The notes beneath the pieces are model-generated. The model ran no database searches. It was not told the DNA's origin and saw only the letters and a list, made by a program, of their open reading frames with translations. 64,000 bases of DNA, taken from the NCBI RefSeq assembly GCF_025725665.1, contig NZ_CP107009.1:682001-746000 (forward strand), written 5' to 3'. Each line of letters begins with the position of its first letter. Position 1 is the stretch's first letter. The DNA is from Halomonas sp. LR3S48. Lineage in GTDB: Bacteria; Pseudomonadota; Gammaproteobacteria; Pseudomonadales; Halomonadaceae. Of this stretch, positions 53,209 through 60,733 are shown piece after piece. The translations under genes were made by a program, and so were the position numbers.

Positions 53209-53709
53209 CTAGCGAATCAGGGCCAGCGCCATCGAAATGAAGCCGAGCATGTGGAGAATCGCCCGCGCGACATGGGAATACTCCCAAAGGTTGCGCATGT
53301 GCTGCCAATCGGCATCCGGGGAGGAAAATAAACCGAAGAACATCTGGCTGGCTCCGGTGAGGCTCGTGTTCTTCAGCCATGCTGCATTTACCGGATGAGT
53401 GACGATCCAGTAGACCGCATGGCCAAGGAGCAGGAAACCGAGCGCCGCGGCAATCCACCAGAATCGCTCGGCATTCGTGGGCGTCAGGATGAGCAGGACG
53501 ATAAGCGCAAGCATTCCCCCGAATTCACCGATGAGCCCACCGATCGTGAAGCCTGGGTAGTAGATTGCCTGCACCGCCCGGTAGGTCGGCTCATCGAGCC
53601 GTAGCTTTCCGGGAAATTCCAGGGCATGCGCGAGTGAGAGCCCCATTGTCACCGCCACGAGGAGTAGCGTTGCCAAGGATAGCGTCGTGATCATTCCAGA
53701 ACCCGTCAT
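53209..53709 (-). CDS. Four-helix membrane protein in operon with the TetR regulator
   Basis: About 166 residues with four hydrophobic segments (near residues 6-25, 48-70, 80-100 and 145-163). Conserved-looking polar positions between them are YYPGFTIGGLIGE, HAVYWIVTHPVN and SHVARAILHMLGF. I do not recognise a named family with certainty; it is similar in layout to DUF1772-like proteins. The start is uncertain (53721, 53709 or 53694). It is first in an operon with the TetR gene, which suggests a ligand-inducible membrane function. Confidence 0.68.
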   Translation of the reverse strand: MTGSGMITTLSLATLLLVAVTMGLSLAHALEFPGKLRLDEPTYRAVQAIYYPGFTIGGLIGEFGGMLALIVLLILTPTNAERFWWIAAALGFLLLGHAVYWIVTHPVNAAWLKNTSLTGASQMFFGLFSSPDADWQHMRNLWEYSHVARAILHMLGFISMALALIR

Positions 53710-53721
53710 TTCGCGTCTCAT

Positions 53722-53749
53722 ATATACATCGTAGACATACAGTGTATAT
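53722..53749. promoter_or_regulatory. Inverted repeat ATATACA-N14-TGTATAT (candidate TetR operator)
   Basis: Perfect 7-base arms (53722-53728 and 53743-53749), immediately upstream of the membrane-protein/tetR operon. AT-rich arms of this kind could overlap the promoter and serve autoregulation. Confidence 0.55.
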
Positions 53750-53801
53750 CTCGCAAGACGATGAGGGGCCCTCCTGCGGTAGCGGGGTGCCGACACTCAA
53801 C

Positions 53802-54368
53802 TCACGGTAAAAACTGTCGGATCAGCTCCTCCCGCTCCATCTCCAGTATTTCCTTCAGCATCGAGTTCTCGCTGTCCGGCCATTCCAGCAATAGCGCATC
53901 GGCCTCGGGCGATTCGGCCAAATGGGCCGCCAGGATGTGGTTGGCATCCGGCTGGCCGCTCGCTTCGCTGGCCGTGGCGAAGGCGGCTTCCGCCCCCGCG
54001 TAGCAGGCCAGGGCATCCTCCGCGGCTCCCGCCAGGCGCTCATGCACCATGCAGCGCAGCAACATTCCCTCCTTGTGCAGTCCCCCTTCATGAAGTTCAT
54101 CCAGGTCCTGCTTGGCTTCTTCGTACTGGCCGAGGCTGGTGAGAAGCTGGGCGCGGCCGTAACGAAGCTCGGCGTCGTCGGGGTGCAGTTCCAGCCCTTC
54201 GTCGTATATCGCCAGAACGTTTTCGAGCTGCTGCGGGTCGCCCAAGGCTTCCATCAGCGCGACGCCAGCGCGTTCCAGATAATGTGCCGGTGGTTCGCCG
54301 CTGGCCGGAGAGCAAGCGATGAGCAGGAGGGTGGTAATCGAGGCGCGGCGCGCCTTCGCAGGTTTCAT
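53802..54368 (-). CDS. TPR-containing lipoprotein
   Basis: A 188-residue predicted lipoprotein (signal with lipobox LLIAC, Cys near residue 20). Tetratricopeptide-like helices follow: ENVLAIYDEGLELHPDDAEL, RYGRAQLLTSLGQYEEAKQD, then a third unit around ALACYAGAEAAFA. The C-terminal helix EMEREELIRQFLP is conserved in the truncated copy at 29521-29680. It is probably a periplasmic scaffold for protein contacts; partners are unknown. The start at 54368 follows GGGAGAAGTC. Confidence 0.78.
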   Translation of the reverse strand: MKPAKARRASITTLLLIACSPASGEPPAHYLERAGVALMEALGDPQQLENVLAIYDEGLELHPDDAELRYGRAQLLTSLGQYEEAKQDLDELHEGGLHKEGMLLRCMVHERLAGAAEDALACYAGAEAAFATASEASGQPDANHILAAHLAESPEADALLLEWPDSENSMLKEILEMEREELIRQFLP

Positions 54369-54587
54369 GACTTCTCCCTTAGTCCCCATGCCCATGGTGC
54401 GGATAACGATTATCGCCCGCTGCGCGCCGTTGGCTACTGCCAAAGACGAGGTTGAGAAATGGCTTACAGAAATATCGGAGATCTCTTACAAAGTATTGGA
54501 AAAGATAATGTGATGTAGCCGCTGTGCTGATTGTGCGGTGGCTGAGTTACCCTGGTGATTGTTTGGGATGAACGATGAGGAAGCAGT

Positions 54588-54974
54588 ATGAACAGGACAG
54601 CGGGTGAAGTAATACGCGAATTCTGGCGGCTAATGTCCTCGAATGATTTCTACTCGGTAACGGTGATGCTTGCGCCGGATTTCGTTCTCGAATGGCCACA
54701 GTCCAACGAATGCATCCGCGGTGGCGAGCACTTCGCACAGATGAATGCCGAGTATCCTGCGCATGGCCGCTGGCAGTTCACGCTGAACCGTATCCTCGTG
54801 GAGGAGGGGGAGGTAGTAACGGAGGTTGCTATCACCGATGGAGTTCAGACGGCAACGGCCATCTCGTTCTTTACCGTGGCGGAGGGAAGAATCACCCGCT
54901 TGGTCGAATACTGGCCCGAGCCTTACTCGGCCCCTGAAGGGAGGGCGCACCTGGTTGAGGCGATCCTGCACTGA
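54588..54974 (+). CDS. SnoaL-like / NTF2-fold protein
   Basis: A 128-residue single-domain protein. The N-terminal helix is VIREFWRLMSSNDFYSVTVM, then LAPDFVLEWPQSNECIRGGE, the WQFTLNRILVEEGEVVTEVA strands, and EGRITRLVEYWPEPYSAPEG at the end, typical of the SnoaL_2 type cone-shaped fold. Such proteins are isomerases, cyclases or ligand binders of unknown specificity. The ribosome site AGGAAG is good. It is convergent with the first cold-shock gene through a shared hairpin. Confidence 0.85.
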   Translation: MNRTAGEVIREFWRLMSSNDFYSVTVMLAPDFVLEWPQSNECIRGGEHFAQMNAEYPAHGRWQFTLNRILVEEGEVVTEVAITDGVQTATAISFFTVAEGRITRLVEYWPEPYSAPEGRAHLVEAILH

Positions 54975-55005
54975 TAAAGAGTTGTACATTGATGCCACAA
55001 CGCAA

Positions 55006-55029
55006 CAAGGCCCGCCTGGGCGGGCCTTG
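55006..55029. terminator. Terminator hairpin of the first csp cassette
   Basis: CAAGGCCCGC (55006-55015) / GCGGGCCTTG (55020-55029), a perfect 10-bp stem with a four-base loop. It is shared by the convergent SnoaL-like and csp genes. The start of this block (from 54999) is repeated at 57771. Confidence 0.85.
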
Positions 55030-55070
55030 CTATCGAACCGGAGGAGGTTCGAAAACTCGTGACCGTTAGG

Positions 55071-55274
55071 TCAGGCGAGTTGGATGTTCGAAGCCTGAAG
55101 GCCTTTCTTGCCCTGGGTCACGTCGAAGGAGACGTTTTGACCTTCCTGCAGGGATTTGAAACCTTCAGCTTGAATTTCGGAGAAGTGGGCAAAGACATCG
55201 TCACCGCCATCGGCGGGAGTGATGAAGCCGAAACCTTTGGAATCATTGAACCACTTGACTGTTCCAGTCGTCAT
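55071..55274 (-). CDS. Cold-shock protein (CspA family), copy 1
   Basis: A 67-residue single cold-shock domain with RNP1 KGFGFITP (about 16-23) and RNP2 VFAHFSEI (about 30-37). It is a nucleic-acid chaperone of the cytoplasm. It differs from copy 2 at a handful of positions (for example DDVFAHF against DDLFAHF). It carries a long leader with a conserved hairpin, typical of cold-regulated csp mRNAs. Confidence 0.96.
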   Translation of the reverse strand: MTTGTVKWFNDSKGFGFITPADGGDDVFAHFSEIQAEGFKSLQEGQNVSFDVTQGKKGLQASNIQLA

Positions 55275-55443
55275 AATAAATCCTTTCGCGCATTTAGCGC
55301 CTTGCGATATTTCTGGTTTTACCCAGATGTGCCGCGGGTAAAACAAGGTTCAATCACAGGCTGCCGAAAGAATTCGAATGCTACTGAAACCGTACTGCTT
55401 GCTACCAGCTGAACCCACGGTGTCATGCTTGGGCACCGTGGGT
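55275..55443 (-). promoter_or_regulatory. Leader and upstream hairpin of csp copy 1
   Basis: On the minus strand it contains a leader stem TTTTACCC/GGGTAAAA (around 55316-55342). Further upstream is an inverted repeat ACCCACGGTG (55413-55422) / CACCGTGGGT (55434-55443), with a T-rich run beyond it on the plus strand. The same elements in the same order lie upstream of csp copy 2. They are probably 5'-UTR thermoswitch plus promoter. Confidence 0.65.
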
Positions 55444-55521
55444 CAAAGGGTTTATTTTTTATTTTTCTGAAATTGATTTCTTCATGCCTTTTGCAAAACC
55501 GAACGGGCTCGTCTCGTACGG

Positions 55522-56589
55522 TCAACGCCGTGCTTCGAGAATCAGATTGAACGGTGTTTCGGCCGCGCGCCGGAAGTGGGTGAAGCCGGCCTGGCGGAAC
55601 ACGTCGGCCAGCCGGGCTTCGCCGGCCTGGGCGCCGAGCACGAGATGGCCGCCTTCCGAAATGGCGTGGGCGCAGCAGATGGTGGTGGAGGCGGTGTAGT
55701 ACAGGCGCGAGACGACCGAGAGGTTGTTCTCGACCTTGTCCCGGGCGTAGGGCTCGACCAGCAGTACCGTGCCATTGGGAGCCAGCACCTGCTCGGCGTG
55801 GCGGGCGGCGGCGATGGGGTCGCCCATGTCGTGCAGGCAGTCGAAGAAGCAGATGAGCCCGTACTGCCTGTCGGGGTAGGTCGCCGCCTGGGTGGGTTCG
55901 AAGCTCACGCGATCGGCCACGCCCGCCGCGGCGGCGTTCTGCCTGGCGGCGTCGATCGAGGCCGGGTGGGCATCGAAGCCGTGAAAGCGCGAGTTGGGAA
56001 ACGCCTTGGCCATGAGCACGGTGGAGTGGCCGTGGCCGCAGCCCACGTCGGCCACGGTAATGCCGGCCTCGAGTTGTTCGACTACGCCCTCCAGGGCGGG
56101 CAGCCACTCCGGTACCAGGCTGGCGCGATAGCCGTTGCGGTAGAACGCCGCCACGCCGCACTGCAGGCGGCTGTCGTGGTCGCCCCAGGCGACGCCCTTG
56201 CCGGTGCGAAACGCTTCCAGGGTGCGCTCCTCGTCGAACCACATCGAGGCCGGTACCTGCCAGGCGTGGGGGATGAATACAGGGCTCTCTTCGTCGGCGA
56301 GCACCATGGCCTGCTCGGGGGAGAGTTCGTAGGTGTCGCTGGCGGCGTGGTAGCCCACGTAGCCGCCGGCGGCCTGGGCGTTTAGCCATTCGGAGACGTA
56401 GCGCTCGGCACAGCCGGTGCGGCTAGCGAGTTCCTTGGCGCCGATCGGTCCGGCGCCCGCCATGGCCTTGTACAGGCCGAGCTTGCTGCCCAGGCTGACC
56501 ATGACGCCGCCATAGGCGGAGGAGAGGTCGCCAACGGCCTGGGCGACGAAGGATTCAAGCTTGCTTTGATCGATTGCGGGGGCGTTCAT
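55522..56589 (-). CDS. Class I SAM-dependent methyltransferase with N-terminal winged helix
   Basis: A 355-residue protein. The N-terminal winged-helix dimerisation domain (YKAMAGAGPIGAKELASRTG) is of the kind found in O-methyltransferases. The Rossmann SAM-binding core has VADVGCGHGHSTVLMAKAFP (motif I), HGFDAHPAS and FFDCLHDMGD. It has the layout of the rRNA/small-molecule methyltransferase group widespread in actinobacteria and proteobacteria. The substrate is unknown. The start at 56589 is where the family-like N-terminus begins. It is divergent from the GlxA-type regulator with a 146-base gap, so that regulator may control it. Confidence 0.83.
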   Translation of the reverse strand: MNAPAIDQSKLESFVAQAVGDLSSAYGGVMVSLGSKLGLYKAMAGAGPIGAKELASRTGCAERYVSEWLNAQAAGGYVGYHAASDTYELSPEQAMVLADEESPVFIPHAWQVPASMWFDEERTLEAFRTGKGVAWGDHDSRLQCGVAAFYRNGYRASLVPEWLPALEGVVEQLEAGITVADVGCGHGHSTVLMAKAFPNSRFHGFDAHPASIDAARQNAAAAGVADRVSFEPTQAATYPDRQYGLICFFDCLHDMGDPIAAARHAEQVLAPNGTVLLVEPYARDKVENNLSVVSRLYYTASTTICCAHAISEGGHLVLGAQAGEARLADVFRQAGFTHFRRAAETPFNLILEARR

Positions 56590-56735
56590 CAAGTGCGGTT
56601 CCTGTCTTGTTGTGTCGGGGTCTAGCGTCCCGCTTATCATCGCCGTGCGGCTCTACCCGCTGAAGAGCCTAATTCGCCCGCAATCGGTCCGTTTGTGCCA
56701 CACTGAATCTTCCTACCTGCGAGGCGCATGGCGTC

Positions 56736-57791
56736 ATGTCCGGATCAGCCATCCCTGCCGAGGCGAGCCCCCGGCACGTCAGCCTCGTGGCATTGCCCGA
56801 TGCCGTGGTCTCCACGCTTGCTGGTCTCTTCGACGTGATGAACGGCGTGGCGCTGATGGGCTTGGTGGCGCCAAATGCCCCGGCCCCGTTTCATATCGAG
56901 ATAGTGGGGGAGACCGTGGGAGCGCTGAAGCTGGCCAGCGGTGTGCCGATCGATGTCCAGCGCTCCATCGACAGCATCGAGACGAGCGACATCGTCATCG
57001 TTCCCTCGGTACTGCTCCCGGCACAGGGCTGGGAGAAGGGGCGCTATCCCCGCCTGGTCGAATGGCTGCGCGCCGTGCATGAACGCGGCGCCGTGCTCTG
57101 TTCGGCATGCTCGGGTGTGTTCCTGTTGGCCGAGACGGGACTGTTCGACGGCAAGGAGGCCACGGTTCACTTCGGCTACGCGGAGGCGTTCATGGCCAGC
57201 TACCCAACGGTGTCGACGCATCCTGAGCGCGTGCTGGTGATTGCCGGCCAGCAAGAGGAGCTGGTGAGTTCAGGCGCGTCGATGAGCTGGCACGACCTGG
57301 CGCTCTATCTCATCGCGCGCTATGCCGGCGCGACCACGGCGCAGGAGGTGGCGCGACTGTTCGCGCTGCAGTGGCATCAGGATGGCCTCACTCCCTACCT
57401 GGTGTTTGCCGCCAAGACGGACCATGGCGATGGTGAGATTCAGCGCGGGCAGCAATGGTTGGATGAGCATTTTGCGCTGGCCCACCCGGTGGAGGCGATG
57501 ATCGAGCGTTCGTCGCTGGCGGAACGCACCTTCAAGCGGCGCTTCGCCGCTGCCACCGGCCTGACGCCGATCGCCTACGTGCAGCGCTTGCGTATCGAAG
57601 ATGCCAAACGGCGGCTGGAACGCTCCGAAGCCTCGGTCGAGGAGATTAGTTGGCGGGTCGGCTACGAGGATTCGGCGTTCTTCCGGCGCCTGTTCAAGCG
57701 CACCACCGGCCTCGCCCCGAGTGCCTATCGCCGGCGCTTCAGTATTCCCGATTTCGCTCGCCAGCCCCAGAACGCAACAAGGCCCGCCTAA
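56736..57791 (+). CDS. GlxA-family regulator (DJ-1/PfpI + AraC helix-turn-helix)
   Basis: A 351-residue regulator. The N-terminal DJ-1/PfpI-like domain is VSLVALPDAVVSTLAGLFDV, with the nucleophile-elbow-like segment VLCSACSGVFLLAETGL. The C-terminal AraC domain is IERSSLAERTFKRRFAAATG and VEEISWRVGYEDSAFFRRLF. The last codons and the stop (ATRPA, then TAA) lie inside the terminator hairpin of the second csp cassette, so the original 3' end of the gene was replaced when that cassette arrived. Confidence 0.88.
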   Translation: MSGSAIPAEASPRHVSLVALPDAVVSTLAGLFDVMNGVALMGLVAPNAPAPFHIEIVGETVGALKLASGVPIDVQRSIDSIETSDIVIVPSVLLPAQGWEKGRYPRLVEWLRAVHERGAVLCSACSGVFLLAETGLFDGKEATVHFGYAEAFMASYPTVSTHPERVLVIAGQQEELVSSGASMSWHDLALYLIARYAGATTAQEVARLFALQWHQDGLTPYLVFAAKTDHGDGEIQRGQQWLDEHFALAHPVEAMIERSSLAERTFKRRFAAATGLTPIAYVQRLRIEDAKRRLERSEASVEEISWRVGYEDSAFFRRLFKRTTGLAPSAYRRRFSIPDFARQPQNATRPA

Positions 57792-57798
57792 GCGGGCC
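57781..57798. terminator. Terminator hairpin of the second csp cassette, containing the glxA-type stop codon
   Basis: GGCCCGC (57781-57787) / GCGGGCC (57792-57798) with loop CTAA; the TAA in the loop is the stop of the upstream regulator gene. It serves both convergent genes. Confidence 0.8.
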
Positions 57799-57841
57799 CT
57801 GATTTCGAACCGGGGAGGTTCGAGAACTCGTGACTGTTAGG

Positions 57842-58045
57842 TCAGGCGAGTTTGATGTTCGAAGCCTGAAGGCCTTTCTTGCCTTGGGTCACGTCGAAAG
57901 AGACGGTTTGACCTTCCTGCAGAGACTTGAAGCCTTCCGACTGAATCTCGGAGAAGTGGGCAAAGAGATCATCGCCACCATCGGCAGGAGTAATGAAGCC
58001 GAAACCTTTGGAGTCGTTGAACCACTTTACGGTACCAGTTGCCAT
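57842..58045 (-). CDS. Cold-shock protein (CspA family), copy 2
   Basis: A 67-residue cold-shock domain protein, nearly identical to copy 1, with RNP1 KGFGFITP and RNP2 LFAHFSEI intact. It differs at few residues (ATG for TTG at the N-terminus, S for A near residue 40, T for N near 52, K for Q near the end). Flanking terminator, leader and upstream hairpin also match copy 1, so the whole unit was duplicated, not just the gene. Confidence 0.96.
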   Translation of the reverse strand: MATGTVKWFNDSKGFGFITPADGGDDLFAHFSEIQSEGFKSLQEGQTVSFDVTQGKKGLQASNIKLA

Positions 58046-58215
58046 GTTCTGAATCCTTTCGCGCAATCGCGCCTTGCAATGTTCCTGGTGTTACCCAGAT
58101 GTGTAGCGGGTAGGACAGGGATAAATTACAGGCTGCCGAAAGAATCGAACGCTACTGAAACTATGCCACTTGCTTACCAGCTGAACCCACGGTGCCATGG
58201 TTTGGCACCGTGGGT
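58046..58215 (-). promoter_or_regulatory. Leader and upstream hairpin of csp copy 2
   Basis: It contains the leader stem TACCC/GGGTA (around 58092-58113), the shared block reading CGGCAGCCTGTAATT on the minus strand, and a perfect 12-bp inverted repeat ACCCACGGTGCC (58185-58196) / GGCACCGTGGGT (58204-58215). A T-rich tract lies next to the repeat on the plus strand. Confidence 0.68.
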
Positions 58216-58236
58216 CAAAGGCTTTCTTTTTTATTT

Positions 58237-58866
58237 TCAGGGGCGGCGCACGGCCCTCACCTTGCCGCTGTCTCCGCCGCCGCAGAAGAATCGGCCGTTG
58301 CCATCGGCTTCGAGCCCCGACACCCCCGCACCCGGCGGCATCTCGAGGCACTCCAGCACTTCGCCCGTGTCGGGATCGATTCGCCGCAGGTCGCTCGCCT
58401 CGTCTTCCCAGGTGCCGTGCCACAACTCGCCATCCACCCAGGTAACCCCTGTGACGAAGCGGTTGGTCTCGATGGTGCGCAGGACCTCCCCGGTGTCCGG
58501 GTCGACCTGGCGGATCTTCCTCTCCCGATACTGACCCACCCACAGCGCGCCTTCGGCCCAGGCGAGCCCGGAATGGCCGCCGCCGGGAGGTGCCGGGATC
58601 GTGGCCAGCACACGACCGCTGTCGGGGTCGATTCGCTGGATCCGCTCATCGGCGATCTGGAACAGGTGTCGGCCATCGAAGGCCGTGCCTGCCTGTGCGG
58701 CGATATCCAGCTTGCGTGGGATTTCCCCGCTCGCCGGGTCGAGGGCGTTCAGCGTATCGCCGGTGGCGAACCAGACGTGCCGGCCGTCGAACGTGACGCC
58801 GTGTACGTTTTCGACGCCGGGGAACGGGCCATATTCACGAAGAATTTCAGCGGTGGAACGGTTCAT
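58237..58866 (-). CDS. Beta-propeller (Vgb/streptogramin-lyase-like, YncE-type) protein
   Basis: A 209-residue cytoplasmic protein made of four or five propeller repeats, each of the form GVTFDGRHVWFATGDTLNAL ... DPASGE, DPDSGRVLATIP, DPDTGEVLRTIE and DPDTGEVLECLE. No signal peptide is seen. It resembles the lyase-like half of virginiamycin B lyase or SMP-30-like propellers, but key catalytic His residues cannot be assigned. It is 35 bases downstream of a winged-helix regulator on the same strand, so they probably form an operon. Confidence 0.78.
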   Translation of the reverse strand: MNRSTAEILREYGPFPGVENVHGVTFDGRHVWFATGDTLNALDPASGEIPRKLDIAAQAGTAFDGRHLFQIADERIQRIDPDSGRVLATIPAPPGGGHSGLAWAEGALWVGQYRERKIRQVDPDTGEVLRTIETNRFVTGVTWVDGELWHGTWEDEASDLRRIDPDTGEVLECLEMPPGAGVSGLEADGNGRFFCGGGDSGKVRAVRRP

Positions 58867-58901
58867 TGCGTAGTCCTCATTACTCGGTAGGTGTTGTCAG
58901 C

Positions 58902-60122
58902 CTAAGTGCCCGGCAAGACAGCAGGGAGTAACAAGGTTGTCGTGAATCCCGGCAGCGGCGGGGTCATCCAGCGGCGTGCCCTTCCCTGGCCGTATGCCTG
59001 CACCTTGCCTTCTTCCGCCAGCGAATCGAGCGCGCGCTGGACGGTGCGCTGGCTGGTATCGAGGGCCAGTGCCAGGGCCGAGCTCGACCATGGCTCGCCT
59101 TCCGCCAGCAGCGCGAGCACCGCGGCGTGCTTCTCTTCGAGCGGTCGCGCCAGAACCGCGACTTCGGGAGCGTGGCGTGGAGTCAGCGCGTAGCCTCGCC
59201 GTGTTGCACGCACTTCGGCGAGGGAGACAAGCGCCGAGCGGAGCCGACCGATTTCGACGCGCAGCCGCGCGCGATGCGATTCATCGGCATATGCCGTGCG
59301 GAATGCCTGGGCGATGAGCGTCTCCCTCGGCACGTCACCCGGCCACGCTTCGCCCAACAGACGAGCGAGGGCGAACAGCACCGGGCGTCCGGTCAGCGAA
59401 ACCTCCGCGCCTGCTTCACGCACGCTGTGGCGGCAGGCGTCCACGACGAGGGACTTGGACGCCAGCAGGGCTTCGACCTCCTCGAGCAGCAGCAGCCGTT
59501 CTTCGCCATGCGCCACCAGGCGGGCCGCGGGGGTATCCAACACCCGGCGAGCGCTCTCGACTTCCGCCGTCAGCGAAGGAATGTCGGCCTGCCGTGCGGC
59601 GTGCTCGGCCCGGGCGAGTGCCGTGCGGGCCGCCTGGGTGTGCAGGCGGCGCGTCGCGATACCCATCACTACGAGTTCGTGGGTAATTCTCAACGCGGGC
59701 GGGAAGGGGGCCGGGTCGAGTTCGCCAATGGCGCGCTCCGCCTCGTCGAAGCGCCCCATGAGCAACAGGCGGCGGGCCTCGAGATGGCGTGCATGCGCGG
59801 CGTTGACCCGGTCGCCGTGCGCTTCGAGCGTCGCCCGTGCCGTGCCGAGGGTCCTGGCGGAGCCGCTCAGGTCTCGCGCGGCGAGGGCGATCTCGGCATC
59901 GGCGACGATGCACCGCGCGCGGGCCACGGCGTCCTTCGGGCCGAAGGCACGCGCCGCCCGGCGCAGGAGCCGCTTGGCGCTGGCGAAGTCGCCGAGCTGC
60001 GCCATCGAGATCCCGCGGAGCGCGAGCGCAGGCGCGTCGTCACGCAGGGCGACCAGGTTCAGGGCGCCGAGGGGGTCACCCACCGTAAGCGCACGGGCTG
60101 CGGCCGTGATCAGTGAGTCCAT
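58902..60122 (-). CDS. Winged-helix regulator with TPR-like N-terminal region
   Basis: A 406-residue protein. Residues 1-210 are Ala/Arg-rich helical repeats resembling TPR or LuxR-MalT type superhelix (DFASAKRLLRRAARAFGPKD; GRFDEAERAIGELDP). A winged-helix-like segment is at about 255-320 (ALARLLGEAWPGDVPRETLI, then LRVEIGRLRSALVSL, RRGYAL). A second DNA-binding-like helix-turn-helix lies near the end (SSALALALDTSQRTVQRALD). It pairs with the beta-propeller gene downstream, a combination seen in other proteobacteria. Ligand unknown. Confidence 0.75.
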   Translation of the reverse strand: MDSLITAAARALTVGDPLGALNLVALRDDAPALALRGISMAQLGDFASAKRLLRRAARAFGPKDAVARARCIVADAEIALAARDLSGSARTLGTARATLEAHGDRVNAAHARHLEARRLLLMGRFDEAERAIGELDPAPFPPALRITHELVVMGIATRRLHTQAARTALARAEHAARQADIPSLTAEVESARRVLDTPAARLVAHGEERLLLLEEVEALLASKSLVVDACRHSVREAGAEVSLTGRPVLFALARLLGEAWPGDVPRETLIAQAFRTAYADESHRARLRVEIGRLRSALVSLAEVRATRRGYALTPRHAPEVAVLARPLEEKHAAVLALLAEGEPWSSSALALALDTSQRTVQRALDSLAEEGKVQAYGQGRARRWMTPPLPGFTTTLLLPAVLPGT

Positions 60123-60646
60123 CGGAATCCCGCCACACTTGTTACTCCCACCGTCCGGTTATCTGGCACTAAAGGTATCTCATGACCGCGAAGGAGCGCG
60201 GCTTTCAATGTCTCGATCACCGAGCAGCAGCGCGAGGAGAACATCGAGTACAACTACCGGCGCGAGCCGGCGAGTCAGTTACGCGATAACGAGCAGTCTG
60301 TCACCGAGATACCCTCGCGATCGATACCCGAAGGGGACACTGACGGCCTGTGGGGCATGTATCAGTGGCTCGATCGCGCCCCCAGGGGGCGCAACGAGAC
60401 GGGTATATGGTGGCGCCGCCATGACGAGTACGACAAGCGCTGAGGTCGTGGGGAGGACGACCCCCACGAAGGCGGACGGCAGCTCCGAGTGCATTGCGTA
60501 ACATGGTGGAGAAAGCGCTGGAGCTGTCGTAACAGGTGATCGCGGTGGGCGTGCGCTTGTCGAGTTCGAGTTCCTGCCGTGTGAAATAACGTGGCTGGAA
60601 AGCATCTCTTTAATTAACAGGCTTGATCATTTCAGCAAAAATTGTG
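60123..60646. other. 524-base region without a convincing gene
   Basis: A plus-strand frame is open from about 60205 to 60444 and reads SITEQQREENIEYNYRREPA ... LWGMYQWLDRAPRGRNETG. It has no start with a ribosome site. It may be a remnant of a lost gene of unknown type. The rest holds the upstream regions of two divergent genes. Confidence 0.4.
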
Positions 60647-60668
60647 ATGTTATTACATATCATGTTAT
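60647..60668. promoter_or_regulatory. AT-rich palindromic element upstream of the TonB receptor (Zur/Fur-like)
   Basis: ATGTTAT (60647-60653), N3, ATATCAT (60657-60663) form a near-perfect inverted repeat (one mismatch), and ATGTTAT recurs at 60662-60668. The look is that of a Zur- or Fur-type operator, but the spacing differs from the textbook Zur box. It is 66 bases before the receptor start. Confidence 0.5.
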
Positions 60669-60733
60669 GGGCAAGGCAGGCCGTGACCATCCGAAGCCAC
60701 GGCCTTAACCTCACTTTCTTCCAAGGATCGACG

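Noticed and set aside
59127..60501. Long plus-strand frames opposite the winged-helix regulator
   Set aside because: Ser/Arg- or Gly-rich antisense shadows without motifs.
60647..60668. Confident Zur box
   Set aside because: Arms match the general look but the spacing differs from the known gammaproteobacterial Zur consensus, so it is only called Zur/Fur-like.
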